This document shows positions 1 to 5,167 of a DNA stretch of 5,167 nucleotides, one piece after another. Each line of letters begins with the position of its first letter. Position 1 is the stretch's first letter. The position numbers were made by a program, and so were the translations under genes. The notes below the pieces were generated by a model. That model did not search any database and was not told where the DNA came from. It saw only the letters and a program-made list of their open reading frames with translations. Location: the NCBI GenBank assembly GCA_001801515.1, contig MGXX01000069.1:728-5894 (forward strand). The letters are read 5' to 3'. The DNA is from Gammaproteobacteria bacterium RIFCSPHIGHO2_12_FULL_38_11 (GTDB lineage: Bacteria; Pseudomonadota; Gammaproteobacteria; Coxiellales; Coxiellaceae).

Positions 1-273
1 CCAAACGATCTTACCATTGGTAATGATGATTTGATGGTCCGGTGTTTTGGTTTCCCAGCGAAAATGATTGGGCCGCATCAACATCATTGTGCCTGTACTT
101 TTTTGCAAAACACGATGATGATTGCTGGTTGTGGTTTGCGAAAAATCAGCTTGGTAGGTGTGAAAACAATTTAATAATGCTGTAAGCGTTTCTGCAGGTA
201 ATGGCACAGCAAAAACAATGGATGAAAAAAATAATAATGGAAATATGAAAAAGAAATGTTTTAATCGATTCAT
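1..273 (-). CDS. lolA: LolA, periplasmic outer-membrane lipoprotein carrier (N-terminal part)
   Basis: LolA takes lipoproteins released by the LolCDE transporter and carries them through the periplasm to LolB at the outer membrane. My translation gives 91 residues with no stop, so the C-terminal half or more lies beyond the left edge. Residues 1-22 form a signal peptide: MNRLKH, then a very hydrophobic Phe/Leu-rich core, with likely cleavage after VFA. The mature part has family hallmarks: ADFSQ (42-46), RPNHFRWE (67-74), and PDHQIII followed by NGKIVW at the edge. The ATG at 273 is chosen because an in-frame TAG lies just upstream (282-280); the only Shine-Dalgarno-like element is a weak GGA at 285-283. 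The gene starts 41 nt after the ftsK stop, with no promoter seen between them, so it is probably co-transcribed with ftsK, an arrangement known from other gammaproteobacteria. Cys36 in the mature part looks unusual to me, but I cannot check this against an alignment. Confidence 0.9.
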   Translation of the reverse strand, partial: MNRLKHFFFIFPLLFFSSIVFAVPLPAETLTALLNCFHTYQADFSQTTTSNHHRVLQKSTGTMMLMRPNHFRWETKTPDHQIIITNGKIVW

Positions 274-288
274 TATTTGCTATCCATT

Positions 289-323
289 ACTGATTACTGA
301 CTACTGACTACTGATTACTGATT
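289..323. repeat. Five-copy 7-bp tandem repeat across the ftsK stop
   Basis: Five contiguous heptamers read ACTGATT, ACTGACT, ACTGACT, ACTGATT, ACTGATT on the plus strand; a degenerate ACTAACC follows at 324-330. On the minus strand the unit is AATCAGT or AGTCAGT. The last residues and TAA stop of ftsK (315-317) lie inside the array. Because 7 is not a multiple of 3 and each unit contains TGA on one strand and TAA or TAG on the other, the array stops all three frames on both strands. It fills most of the ftsK-lolA gap. Confidence 0.9.
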
Positions 324-2693
324 ACTAACCCCTTCTTTCACCAACACATCGCGTTGTGCATTGCCTTCCATTTTACTGACAACGCCTGCCGCCTCCATGG
401 CTTCCACAATACGTGCAGCGCGATTGTAACCGATTTTAAAACGCCGTTGCACGCTTGAAACAGAAACGCGTTGCGCTTTAATCACAAATTCGACCGCTTC
501 ATCATACAGTGGGTCTTTTTCGCCATCACCTTCTTCAATTAATGCGGATTCGGTATAACCGGTGGGATCAACTGCACCGGTTTCATTTAAAATATCTTCT
601 AAATAATCGGGTTTTCCGCGTTGTTTTAGATCATTTACCACGCGATGCACTTCTTCGTCACTCGCAAAACATCCATGCACACGCACCGGCACACCAGAAC
701 CCGGCGGCAAATATAACATATCACCGTGACCCAGCAATTGTTCTGCGCCTTGCTGATCGAGGATCGTGCGTGAATCAATTTTGGAAGACACTTGAAATGC
801 AATACGTGTTGGAATATTCGCTTTAATTAATCCTGTAATCACATCGACAGACGGACGCTGCGTTGCAAAAATAAGATGAATGCCCGCAGCCCGTGCTTTT
901 TGTGCAAGACGCGCGATCAGGGTTTCTACTTTCTTACCCACAACCACCATCATATCTGCAAATTCATCGGCTAATACGACAATTTTTGGTAGCGTTTGTA
1001 ACTCAACAGGCTGCCCGTCTTCGGTTTTAATAAAAGGATCTGCGAGTGGCGTTCCGCGATCCATCGCTTCGCGAATTTTGATATTGTAACCAACAATGTT
1101 GCGCACACCAAGTGCAGCCATCAGACGATAACGTCTCTCCATTTCAACCACACACCAACGCAATGCCGTTGCCGCATCTTTCATGTCGGTCACAACCGGT
1201 GCGAGCAAATGTGGAATACGATCATAAATAGATAATTCCAACATTTTAGGATCAATTAAAATTAAACGTAAATCTTGCGGCGATGATTTGTATAGTAAAC
1301 TGAGCAGCATGACGTTCAGCGCAACGGATTTTCCTGAGCCCGTTGTGCCAGCAACTAATAAATGCGGCATTTTCGCCAAATCAACGACAACTGGCTCACC
1401 TGCAATATCTTTTCCAAGCGCAATAGTTAAAGATGCACGCGATTGTTGATACACTTTTGTCGACAACACTTCTTTTAGAGTCACCACTTCGCGATGCACA
1501 TTCGGTAGTTCCAAACCGATCACTGATTTTCCCGGAATCACTTCCACCACGCGCACACTGGTAACCGACAGCGAACGCGCTAAATCTTTTACGAGTGATG
1601 AAATTTTATTAACTTTTGTGCCGGGCGCTAACTCCATTTCATAACGCGTCACCACGGGCCCTGGGTGCGCCGCAACAACTTTTAATTCAACGCCAAAATC
1701 ACGAAAGCATTCCTCTACTTCACGCGAACGCCTTTCCAGCTCATCTTTGCTAACCCCAATTCTACGTTCACCCGATGGTGAATCTAGTAATGATAATTTC
1801 GGAACAACATTGGATTGCGAGTAACGCGGCACACGAATGGGTTTATCTTCTGACAGGATGGGATCATCCATCACCGATTTAGATTGCGCCGGTGCTTTCG
1901 ATAAATTTAATCTTTTTTGCATGGGATCAAGCAGCGGATCCCCTGTTATTAAACTGGGTTCAACATGTGCGTCTATCGCTTCGCTATCGCGATTTTTGAA
2001 ACGCAGCGATGGCAAGTTAAATTTAAATTGTGGCAAACGAAATGATAACGATGGAAATTTTTTAAAAAAGAATTGCAGACGATGCAAAATAAGCGCGCCC
2101 ATGACATCGATTATTTTCAACCACGACGCGCCAGTCAGTAATGTAACCCCAATTAACAAGATGGGAATAAAAATAATCGTCGCACCTGCGCGATTAAACC
2201 ACTGCAAAATACAATTACCCATGGCAACACCGATGATGCCGCCAGATTCATAAGGCAATCCATGATTGAATTGCGCGGCATAAAGATGCAATAAACTGGT
2301 TGCGCTGACCACTGACATAAGAAAACCCGTGATGCGGGAAATCACACGCGCCCAATCAACATCCTCAATGGCTGTCACCAATTTGCGATCGCGATACAAT
2401 TCCCAAACACCTTGAAATAAAATCACGGGGAAAAAATAGGTGATGTAACCGCACAAATATAATAAAAAATCAGAAATCCATGCACCCACTCGCCCGCCGG
2501 CATTTAAAATAACCGTGTTGTCCAACTGATGAGACCAGCTTGGATCAGAACGATGGTAGGTTAATAACGATAGTAACAAAAACGAACCTGTAGCAAAGAG
2601 AATAATCAGCAAGACTTCATGCGCGCGGCGATATAATGGAGAAATTTCCGCAGGCATGGTGGTGTTGGATATTTTGCGTTTTGAGTCCCTCAC
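315..2693 (-). CDS. ftsK: FtsK, septal DNA translocase
   Basis: FtsK is a membrane-anchored hexameric ATPase at the division septum. It pumps chromosomal DNA and activates XerCD recombination at dif to resolve dimers. The 792-residue product is complete and is the short-linker form (E. coli FtsK is over 1300). Residues about 27-187 hold four or five membrane segments (roughly 27-45, 74-97, 116-137, 171-187, possibly 152-165). Residues 188-310 are the linker, with a three-fold heptapeptide repeat at 213-233. The motor follows, with Walker A GTTGSGKS (449-456) and Walker [11 protein letters not shown] (571-580). KPDYLEDIL (694-702) precedes the C-terminal gamma winged helix (about 727-787), which reads KOPS sequences and contacts XerD; it includes [18 protein letters not shown]. 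The start is GTG at 2693, preceded by AAAGGGA at 8 nt spacing; ATG at residue 13 has no comparable ribosome site. The tail VSNQ and stop are encoded by the heptamer array. lolA follows in the same direction. Confidence 0.97.
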   Translation of the reverse strand: MRDSKRKISNTTMPAEISPLYRRAHEVLLIILFATGSFLLLSLLTYHRSDPSWSHQLDNTVILNAGGRVGAWISDFLLYLCGYITYFFPVILFQGVWELYRDRKLVTAIEDVDWARVISRITGFLMSVVSATSLLHLYAAQFNHGLPYESGGIIGVAMGNCILQWFNRAGATIIFIPILLIGVTLLTGASWLKIIDVMGALILHRLQFFFKKFPSLSFRLPQFKFNLPSLRFKNRDSEAIDAHVEPSLITGDPLLDPMQKRLNLSKAPAQSKSVMDDPILSEDKPIRVPRYSQSNVVPKLSLLDSPSGERRIGVSKDELERRSREVEECFRDFGVELKVVAAHPGPVVTRYEMELAPGTKVNKISSLVKDLARSLSVTSVRVVEVIPGKSVIGLELPNVHREVVTLKEVLSTKVYQQSRASLTIALGKDIAGEPVVVDLAKMPHLLVAGTTGSGKSVALNVMLLSLLYKSSPQDLRLILIDPKMLELSIYDRIPHLLAPVVTDMKDAATALRWCVVEMERRYRLMAALGVRNIVGYNIKIREAMDRGTPLADPFIKTEDGQPVELQTLPKIVVLADEFADMMVVVGKKVETLIARLAQKARAAGIHLIFATQRPSVDVITGLIKANIPTRIAFQVSSKIDSRTILDQQGAEQLLGHGDMLYLPPGSGVPVRVHGCFASDEEVHRVVNDLKQRGKPDYLEDILNETGAVDPTGYTESALIEEGDGEKDPLYDEAVEFVIKAQRVSVSSVQRRFKIGYNRAARIVEAMEAAGVVSKMEGNAQRDVLVKEGVSNQ
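1995..2057 (-). repeat. Three-fold heptapeptide repeat in the FtsK linker
   Basis: FtsK residues 213-233 read as three consecutive 7-residue units: [14 protein letters not shown] and LPSLRFK. The consensus is [F/L]-P-[S/Q]-[L/F]-x-F-[basic or N]. They follow the last membrane segment directly, after a basic-aromatic stretch (QFFFKKF). The alternation of bulky hydrophobic and polar or basic residues could suit binding to the inner membrane face or to a partner; that is inference. The DNA is less regular than the protein pattern, so this is an old or selected repeat rather than a fresh duplication. Confidence 0.7.
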
Positions 2694-2701
2694 GCGATGC
2701 G

Positions 2702-2708
2702 TCCCTTT
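2702..2708 (-). promoter_or_regulatory. Ribosome binding site of ftsK
   Basis: AAAGGGA on the minus strand ends 8 nt before the GTG at 2693. It decides the GTG start over the ATG twelve codons inside, which is preceded only by AACACCACC. Confidence 0.65.
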
Positions 2709-2727
2709 GAAAGCAGTGATTCGTTCT

Positions 2728-2756
2728 ATTATAAATGAGGATGGAATGAGTGGCTA
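2728..2756 (-). promoter_or_regulatory. Sigma-70-type promoter for ftsK (and probably lolA)
   Basis: On the minus strand a perfect TATAAT (2733-2728) is preceded, with a 17-bp spacer, by TAGCCA (2756-2751), which matches TTGACA at 4 of 6 positions. Transcription would start near 2721, leaving a leader of about 28 nt before the GTG. The position, directly upstream of the first gene of the leftward unit, supports the call; the start site itself is inferred. Confidence 0.6.
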
Positions 2757-2800
2757 TAGTGGTTATCGACAATCTCACAGAAGCTCGCCCGGCAGGGTGA
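2750..2800 (+). other. Sixteen-codon reading frame resembling the scpB tail
   Basis: A GTG at 2750, with GAGG 9 nt upstream (2737-2740), opens a short frame translating to [16 protein letters not shown] and ending in TGA. Its end matches the ScpB C-terminus (ITEAHLAG, stop) in the same register, because both are encoded by copies of the 28-nt repeat. No promoter for it was seen. It is more likely a relic of a copied scpB 3' end, or a by-product of the repeat, than a working peptide gene. Confidence 0.15.
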
Positions 2801-2804
2801 GCGT
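2777..2804 (+). repeat. Hairpin repeat, copy 1
   Basis: This 28-nt stretch, beginning ACAGAAGCTC on the plus strand, recurs on the minus strand at 3743-3716 with only two differences (26 of 28 identical). It contains a 20-nt hairpin with an 8-bp stem and GGCA loop. This copy lies in the non-coding region between the divergent ftsK and cinA promoters. Confidence 0.85.
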
Positions 2805-2808
2805 TTTT
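2783..2808 (+). terminator. Terminator-like hairpin between the ftsK and cinA promoters
   Basis: GCTCGCCC and GGGTGAGC (2783-2790, 2795-2802) pair over 8 bp, including one G-U, around a GGCA loop, followed by GTTTTT. That is the form of an intrinsic terminator reading rightwards. No recognisable rightward gene ends here, so it may insulate cinA from upstream transcription, act in the other orientation, or simply be a copy of the scpB-end hairpin. Confidence 0.5.
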
Positions 2809-2820
2809 GCTATGCAAAAA
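2804..2820. promoter_or_regulatory. AT-rich palindrome next to the cinA -35 box, possible operator
   Basis: TTTTTGC and GCAAAAA form perfect 7-bp arms around TAT. The palindrome ends 4 nt before the TTGACA of the cinA promoter. Its symmetry and placement would suit a dimeric regulator, but the left arm is also the T-tract of the preceding hairpin, so it could be an incidental result of the terminator. No known operator was recognised. Confidence 0.3.
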
Positions 2821-2824
2821 ACCA

Positions 2825-2853
2825 TTGACAGAACAAAGTCGCGCACGCATGAT
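2825..2853 (+). promoter_or_regulatory. Sigma-70-type promoter for cinA
   Basis: A perfect TTGACA (2825-2830) is followed after 17 bp by CATGAT (2848-2853), which matches TATAAT at 4 of 6. The predicted start near 2860 leaves a leader of about 23 nt before the ATG at 2883. I saw no clear LexA-type CTGT-N8-ACAG box in the region. Confidence 0.55.
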
Positions 2854-2870
2854 TTTTGCGATTAAAAAAT

Positions 2871-2874
2871 AAGG
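2871..2874 (+). promoter_or_regulatory. Ribosome binding site of cinA
   Basis: AAGG lies 8 nt before the ATG at 2883. It fixes that start rather than the in-frame TTG at 2856, which would also lie inside or just upstream of the predicted transcription start. Confidence 0.6.
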
Positions 2875-2882
2875 CAAGATTC

Positions 2883-3374
2883 ATGAATGAAAATGTATAT
2901 GCGCTCGCAAAAAAATTAGGCGATCTCTGCTTGGAAAAAAAAATCACATTGGCGGTTGCTGAATCCTGCACCGGCGGTATGCTGTCTGCCTGTCTTACAG
3001 AAGTACCAGGCAGTTCCAAATGGTTTCAAGGGGGTGTTGTTGCTTACAGCAACTTTTTAAAAGAAAACCTACTTAACGTTTCAGCTGCTGTTTTAAAAAA
3101 TCACGGCGCAGTCTCAGAAGAAACCGCAAAAGCAATGGTAAAAGGTGTTTTAGAAAAAACACGTGCAACTGTCGCATTATCAATTACTGGTGTTGCTGGT
3201 CCGGGTGGTGGCAGCAAAGAAAAACCCGTGGGAACAGTTTGTTTTGCCATTGCCACTGAAGCAGGATTGCTTGAATCTCACACCCAGCACTTTTTAAGCG
3301 GACGCGAGGCAATTCGACATCATTCGGTTGTGTTTGCGATTATGGACTTAATCAGAATAATCCAGCTACACTAA
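2883..3374 (+). CDS. pncC: CinA C-terminal-domain protein, nicotinamide-nucleotide amidohydrolase (PncC type)
   Basis: PncC deamidates nicotinamide mononucleotide to nicotinate mononucleotide in the cytoplasm, returning the NMN released by DNA ligase to NAD synthesis. The 163-residue product matches the usual length of the stand-alone domain (about 160-165); the N-terminal MoCF-like domain of full CinA is absent. Visible hallmarks are AESCTGG (26-32) with the conserved serine at 28, GGVVAYSNFLKENLL (50-64) with a conserved lysine at 60, GAVSEETAKAM (75-85), SITGVAGPGGG with EKPVGTV (100-119), and GREAIR (140-145). The ATG at 2883 has AAGG at 8 nt spacing. It is transcribed divergently from ftsK. 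In many gammaproteobacteria recA follows this gene; here an unrelated secreted protein gene does. The 5' end carries runs of seven and nine A (2909-2915, 2935-2943). The family assignment is firm; the enzymatic activity is taken from the family. Confidence 0.93.
   Translation: MNENVYALAKKLGDLCLEKKITLAVAESCTGGMLSACLTEVPGSSKWFQGGVVAYSNFLKENLLNVSAAVLKNHGAVSEETAKAMVKGVLEKTRATVALSITGVAGPGGGSKEKPVGTVCFAIATEAGLLESHTQHFLSGREAIRHHSVVFAIMDLIRIIQLH
3334..3361 (+). promoter_or_regulatory. Candidate promoter for the small secreted protein gene
   Basis: TTGCGA (3334-3339), 16 bp, then AATAAT (3356-3361) lies in the last codons of cinA and would start transcription about 40 nt before the ATG at 3410. The boxes match consensus at 4 and 5 of 6 positions. 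Such matches arise by chance in AT-rich DNA, and read-through from cinA is equally possible, since only 35 nt separate the genes. Confidence 0.3.
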
Positions 3375-3409
3375 AGAACCTGTCAATTCATAACCAATCG
3401 GGGGTTTTT

Positions 3410-3712
3410 ATGACAAATAAAAAAAGATGGCCGTTGTTTTTGTTTGGATTATTTGGATTCGCAACCCTGCTGGAATTAAGCGCTACAGCTCTGGCTGATA
3501 ATGGCAAACAGGAAGCCTGTTATGACAAGCAAGTGCTGTATAATGGCACTACGTATACCTGTAAATACCACACCACTGTGTATTGTAATAAGCATGGCGG
3601 ATGCAATTTGGTCACTTATATGGGTAATGAAACTTTTGAACCAACCATGACAGAAGAATCATGCAAACCACTGTGTTGGCCATTAATGCAAAAATATGGC
3701 GCAAAGAAATAA
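3410..3712 (+). CDS. Unrecognised small secreted protein with six cysteines
   Basis: I do not recognise the family. The 100-residue product starts MTNKKRW, followed by a hydrophobic stretch (about 8-23) and ATALA, a likely signal-peptidase I site after residue 29, leaving a mature protein of about 71 residues. Six cysteines (37, 51, 59, 65, 85, 89) all lie in the mature part; an even number in an exported protein suggests up to three disulfide bonds made in the periplasm. The last pair forms C-x3-C (SCKPLC). The middle is rich in Tyr and Thr, and the C-terminus is basic (YGAKK). The ATG has GGGGG only 5 nt upstream (3400-3404), a usable but close ribosome site. The gene follows cinA by 35 nt in the same direction and converges on scpB. 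Codon use does not look foreign by eye. The signal peptide, cysteine pattern and ribosome site argue that it is real; function is unknown. Confidence 0.75.
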   Translation: MTNKKRWPLFLFGLFGFATLLELSATALADNGKQEACYDKQVLYNGTTYTCKYHTTVYCNKHGGCNLVTYMGNETFEPTMTEESCKPLCWPLMQKYGAKK

Positions 3713-3715
3713 GAT

Positions 3716-3743
3716 ACGCTCACCCTGCCAGGTGAGCTTCTGT
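3716..3743 (-). repeat. Hairpin repeat, copy 2, over the scpB stop
   Basis: This minus-strand copy of the 28-nt repeat differs from copy 1 at two stem positions: G to A (turning a G-U pair into A-U) and C to T (turning C-G into U-G). It encodes the last ScpB residues (TEAHLAG) and the TGA stop, and extends 4 nt past the stop. Confidence 0.85.
3718..3737. terminator. Shared terminator hairpin between converging genes
   Basis: GCTCACC (3718-3724) and GGTGAGC (3731-3737) are perfect 7-bp arms. Reading leftwards after scpB, the stem gains a U-G pair with a GGCA loop and is followed by GTATCTTATTTCTTT, which is T-rich. Reading rightwards after the secreted protein gene (stop 3710-3712), it is followed by TTCTGTTATGTCTGT. 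Neither has an unbroken T-tract, so termination may be partial in both directions, but the location between converging genes fits. Confidence 0.55.
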
Positions 3744-4394
3744 TATGTCTGTGTTGTCGCCATCACCAACCACCGCTACCTCTTCCTCAAGCGGCAACTC
3801 GGTTTGAATTTCTGTGGGTTGTGCATCCGTTGGTAGTAATGCACCCATTCCCAATTTTTTCTCGAGCGCTTCGAAGTCGATTAATTCAGACAATGCCGGC
3901 AAATCAGAAATGCTTTTTAAATTAAAATAATCGAGAAATGTTTTTGTTGTTGCTAATAGTGCTGGTTTTCCAGGCACATCGCGATAGCCTGCAATTTTAA
4001 TCCAATCGCGCTCCATCAGTGTGCGAATAATATTGGGGTTGACTGCAACACCGCGCACATCCTCAATTTCACCGCGCGTGATTGGCTGACGATACGCAAT
4101 TAACACAAGCGTTTCTAAAAATGCGCGGGAATAACGCGGCGGTTTACGTTCTTCTAAACGTTGAATAAACGACGCAGTATTTGCGCGCGCTTGAAAACGA
4201 TACCCGCTCGCTACTTCCATTAATTCAACACCGCGATTTTCATAAAATGTTTTTAATGCCGCCAAATGCGCACGAATCTCAGCGTTGCTCGGGCGATTTT
4301 CTTCAGAAAACAATTGCGCCAATTTATCAACCGGCAATGGTTCTGCTGAAGAAAATAAAGCGGCTTCTAAAATGCATTCAATGTTGTCGATCAT
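3720..4394 (-). CDS. scpB: ScpB, SMC-complex kleisin-associated subunit
   Basis: ScpB dimerises and binds the central part of ScpA, completing the SMC-ScpAB condensin that compacts and segregates the chromosome. The 224-residue product has the usual two winged-helix domains (about 1-80 and 85-160). Family motifs include ILEAALFSSAEPL (8-20), GVELMEVASGYRFQAR (55-70), SRAFLETLVLIAYRQPITR (89-107) continuing as GEIEDVRGV, and WIKIAGYRDVPGKPALLATT (131-150) followed by KTFLDYFNL. Residues from about 185 form a loose acidic tail. The ATG overlaps the scpA stop as ATGA, so translation is probably coupled; only a close GGGTG precedes it. The last residues, TEAHLAG, are encoded by the hairpin repeat, which suggests that the 3' end was shaped by that element or that it is the repeat's source. 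It converges on the secreted protein gene with a 7-nt gap. Confidence 0.95.
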   Translation of the reverse strand: MIDNIECILEAALFSSAEPLPVDKLAQLFSEENRPSNAEIRAHLAALKTFYENRGVELMEVASGYRFQARANTASFIQRLEERKPPRYSRAFLETLVLIAYRQPITRGEIEDVRGVAVNPNIIRTLMERDWIKIAGYRDVPGKPALLATTKTFLDYFNLKSISDLPALSELIDFEALEKKLGMGALLPTDAQPTEIQTELPLEEEVAVVGDGDNTDITEAHLAG

Positions 4395-5167
4395 ACTTCA
4401 CCCGTTGCTTGTGCGGCTGCATCCATATCCAATTGCGCGCCACTGCTTGCTTTAATATAAATTTGTGAATAAGGTTCGTTTTGAACAATATCGATAATGG
4501 ATTGTCGCGTTAATTCTAAAATAGCAATCAATGTTACCACCACACCCATTCTCCCTTCTTCAACCGTAAAAAATTGCGTAAATGGTGTAAATTCCTGCGC
4601 GTGAATTAATTCTAAGATTTTTGTCATGCGCTCGCGAATCGATAATAATTGTTTTTCTACTTTGTGATCAGCAAACATGCGTGCGCGTGTCATGACATCG
4701 ACAAACGCATCTAATAAATCTTTCATGGGGACATCAGGTTGTGCCACAACAACATCCATTGGCGGCGTTGCAGCATTCGCCACAAACACATCACGATCCA
4801 CTTGCGGCAGCGCTTCTAAATCTTCTGCCGCTTTTTTAAAACGCTCATACATTTGCAAACGACGAATTAATTCTGCGCGCGGATCATCCACTTCAGGCTC
4901 ATCTGGATTTTGTGGGCGCGGCAACAACAAGCGAGATTTGATTTCTGCTAGCATGGCCGCCATTAACAAATATTCCGCGGCCAATTCGAGATGCAATTCC
5001 TGCATGATCTCAACATATTGCATGTACTGAATGGTGATGGCTTTGATCGGGATATCGAGGATATCGATATTTTGCTTTTTGATAAGGTACAGGAGCAGAT
5101 CGAGCGGACCCTGGAATGTTTCTAAAAAAACGCGGAGCGCATCCGGCGGAATGTACAGATCCTGCGG
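4391..5167 (-). CDS. scpA: ScpA, SMC-complex kleisin subunit (N-terminus off window)
   Basis: ScpA is the kleisin that bridges the two SMC ATPase heads and recruits ScpB. The frame stays open to the right edge and gives 258 residues. The extension upstream of the Met at 5023 is clearly ScpA, starting PQDLYIPPDALRVF and continuing LETFQGPLDLLLYLIKK and NIDILDIP, so that Met is internal and the true start lies beyond 5167. Visible parts, numbered from the edge, are the SMC-neck-binding N-terminal region (about 11-83, with EYLLMAAMLAEIKSRLLLP at 65-83), a variable charged and Pro-containing middle (84-150), and the C-terminal winged helix (about 190-238, with GVVVTLIAILELTRQ) that binds the base of the other SMC head. 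The last codons overlap scpB by 4 nt. Keeping SMC-ScpAB is typical of gammaproteobacteria that lack MukBEF. Confidence 0.95.
   Translation of the reverse strand, partial: PQDLYIPPDALRVFLETFQGPLDLLLYLIKKQNIDILDIPIKAITIQYMQYVEIMQELHLELAAEYLLMAAMLAEIKSRLLLPRPQNPDEPEVDDPRAELIRRLQMYERFKKAAEDLEALPQVDRDVFVANAATPPMDVVVAQPDVPMKDLLDAFVDVMTRARMFADHKVEKQLLSIRERMTKILELIHAQEFTPFTQFFTVEEGRMGVVVTLIAILELTRQSIIDIVQNEPYSQIYIKASSGAQLDMDAAAQATGEV

Noticed and set aside
1392..1402. GGCTCACCTGC in ftsK as a third hairpin-repeat copy
   Set aside because: Only the left arm and a few loop bases match; there is no complementary arm, and it encodes conserved AGEPV.
2058..2069. T6A6 palindrome in ftsK as a programmed frameshift site
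   Set aside because: The codon phase (TTT TTT AAA AAA) does not give an X-XXY-YYZ slippery heptamer, and the gene is full length in one frame.
1837..2253. Plus-strand open frame antisense to ftsK
   Set aside because: A shadow of the FtsK linker and membrane region, with no ribosome site or recognisable motif.
2856..2858. TTG as the start of cinA
   Set aside because: It lies at or before the predicted transcription start and lacks a ribosome site; the ATG at 2883 has AAGG at 8 nt and matches the family N-terminus and length.
2617..3019. Minus-strand open frames across the ftsK-cinA gap and the cinA 5' end
   Set aside because: They overlap well-supported genes in other frames, have no recognisable protein features and cross both predicted promoters.
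5021..5023. ATG on the minus strand as the start of scpA
   Set aside because: The frame continues to the window edge and encodes conserved ScpA sequence (FLETFQGPLDLLL) upstream of it, so this Met is internal.
4677..5030. Plus-strand open frame antisense to scpA
   Set aside because: Its Ser/Arg/Asn-rich composition is the mirror of scpA codons and it has no family features.
5052..5071. Repeated GATATCGA motifs in scpA as a binding site
   Set aside because: They encode the conserved NIDILDIP segment; the repetition follows from alternating Ile/Asp codons.
1..5167. A new multi-gene system, mobile element or CRISPR array
   Set aside because: Five of six genes are conserved housekeeping genes. 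No transposase, integrase, spaced repeats, tRNA or defence-type domain was seen; only the secreted protein and the small repeats remain unexplained.

Overview
The window looks like ordinary chromosome from a gammaproteobacterium of moderate-to-low GC (roughly 40-45% judged by eye). It carries ftsK followed by lolA, an order known from many gammaproteobacteria. It uses the SMC-partner pair scpA/scpB, whereas Enterobacterales use MukBEF. FtsK is a short-linker type of 792 residues, and cinA is a stand-alone amidohydrolase domain. A deep gammaproteobacterial lineage such as Legionellales/Coxiellaceae-like would fit, but this is inference from gene content only.

Layout. Positions 1-273 (minus) hold the N-terminal 91 codons of lolA, running off the left edge. 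Positions 315-2693 (minus) hold complete ftsK, starting at GTG. Between them a 7-bp tandem array (289-323) supplies the last codons and stop of ftsK. Positions 2694-2882 are a divergent intergenic region with a promoter for ftsK on the minus strand, a terminator-like GC hairpin, an AT-rich palindrome and a promoter for cinA on the plus strand. Positions 2883-3374 (plus) are cinA/pncC. Positions 3410-3712 (plus) encode an unrecognised 100-residue secreted protein with six cysteines. It converges, with a 7-nt gap, on scpB (3720-4394, minus). scpB overlaps scpA (4391 to beyond 5167, minus) by 4 nt; scpA lacks its N-terminus at the right edge.

How the genes work together. FtsK (division-septum DNA translocase) and ScpA/ScpB (SMC condensin subunits) both act in chromosome segregation. 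LolA carries outer-membrane lipoproteins across the periplasm and probably shares the ftsK transcript. CinA/PncC recycles nicotinamide mononucleotide. In many gammaproteobacteria it sits just upstream of recA, but here the small secreted protein gene takes that place.

Most notable non-coding signals. A 28-nt hairpin sequence occurs twice in inverted orientation: in the ftsK-cinA intergenic region, and over the last codons of scpB. Its two differences both keep the RNA stem paired. The heptamer array after ftsK closes all six reading frames. A three-fold heptapeptide repeat lies in the FtsK linker. I found no mobile element, CRISPR array, tRNA, rRNA or convincing new multi-gene system.
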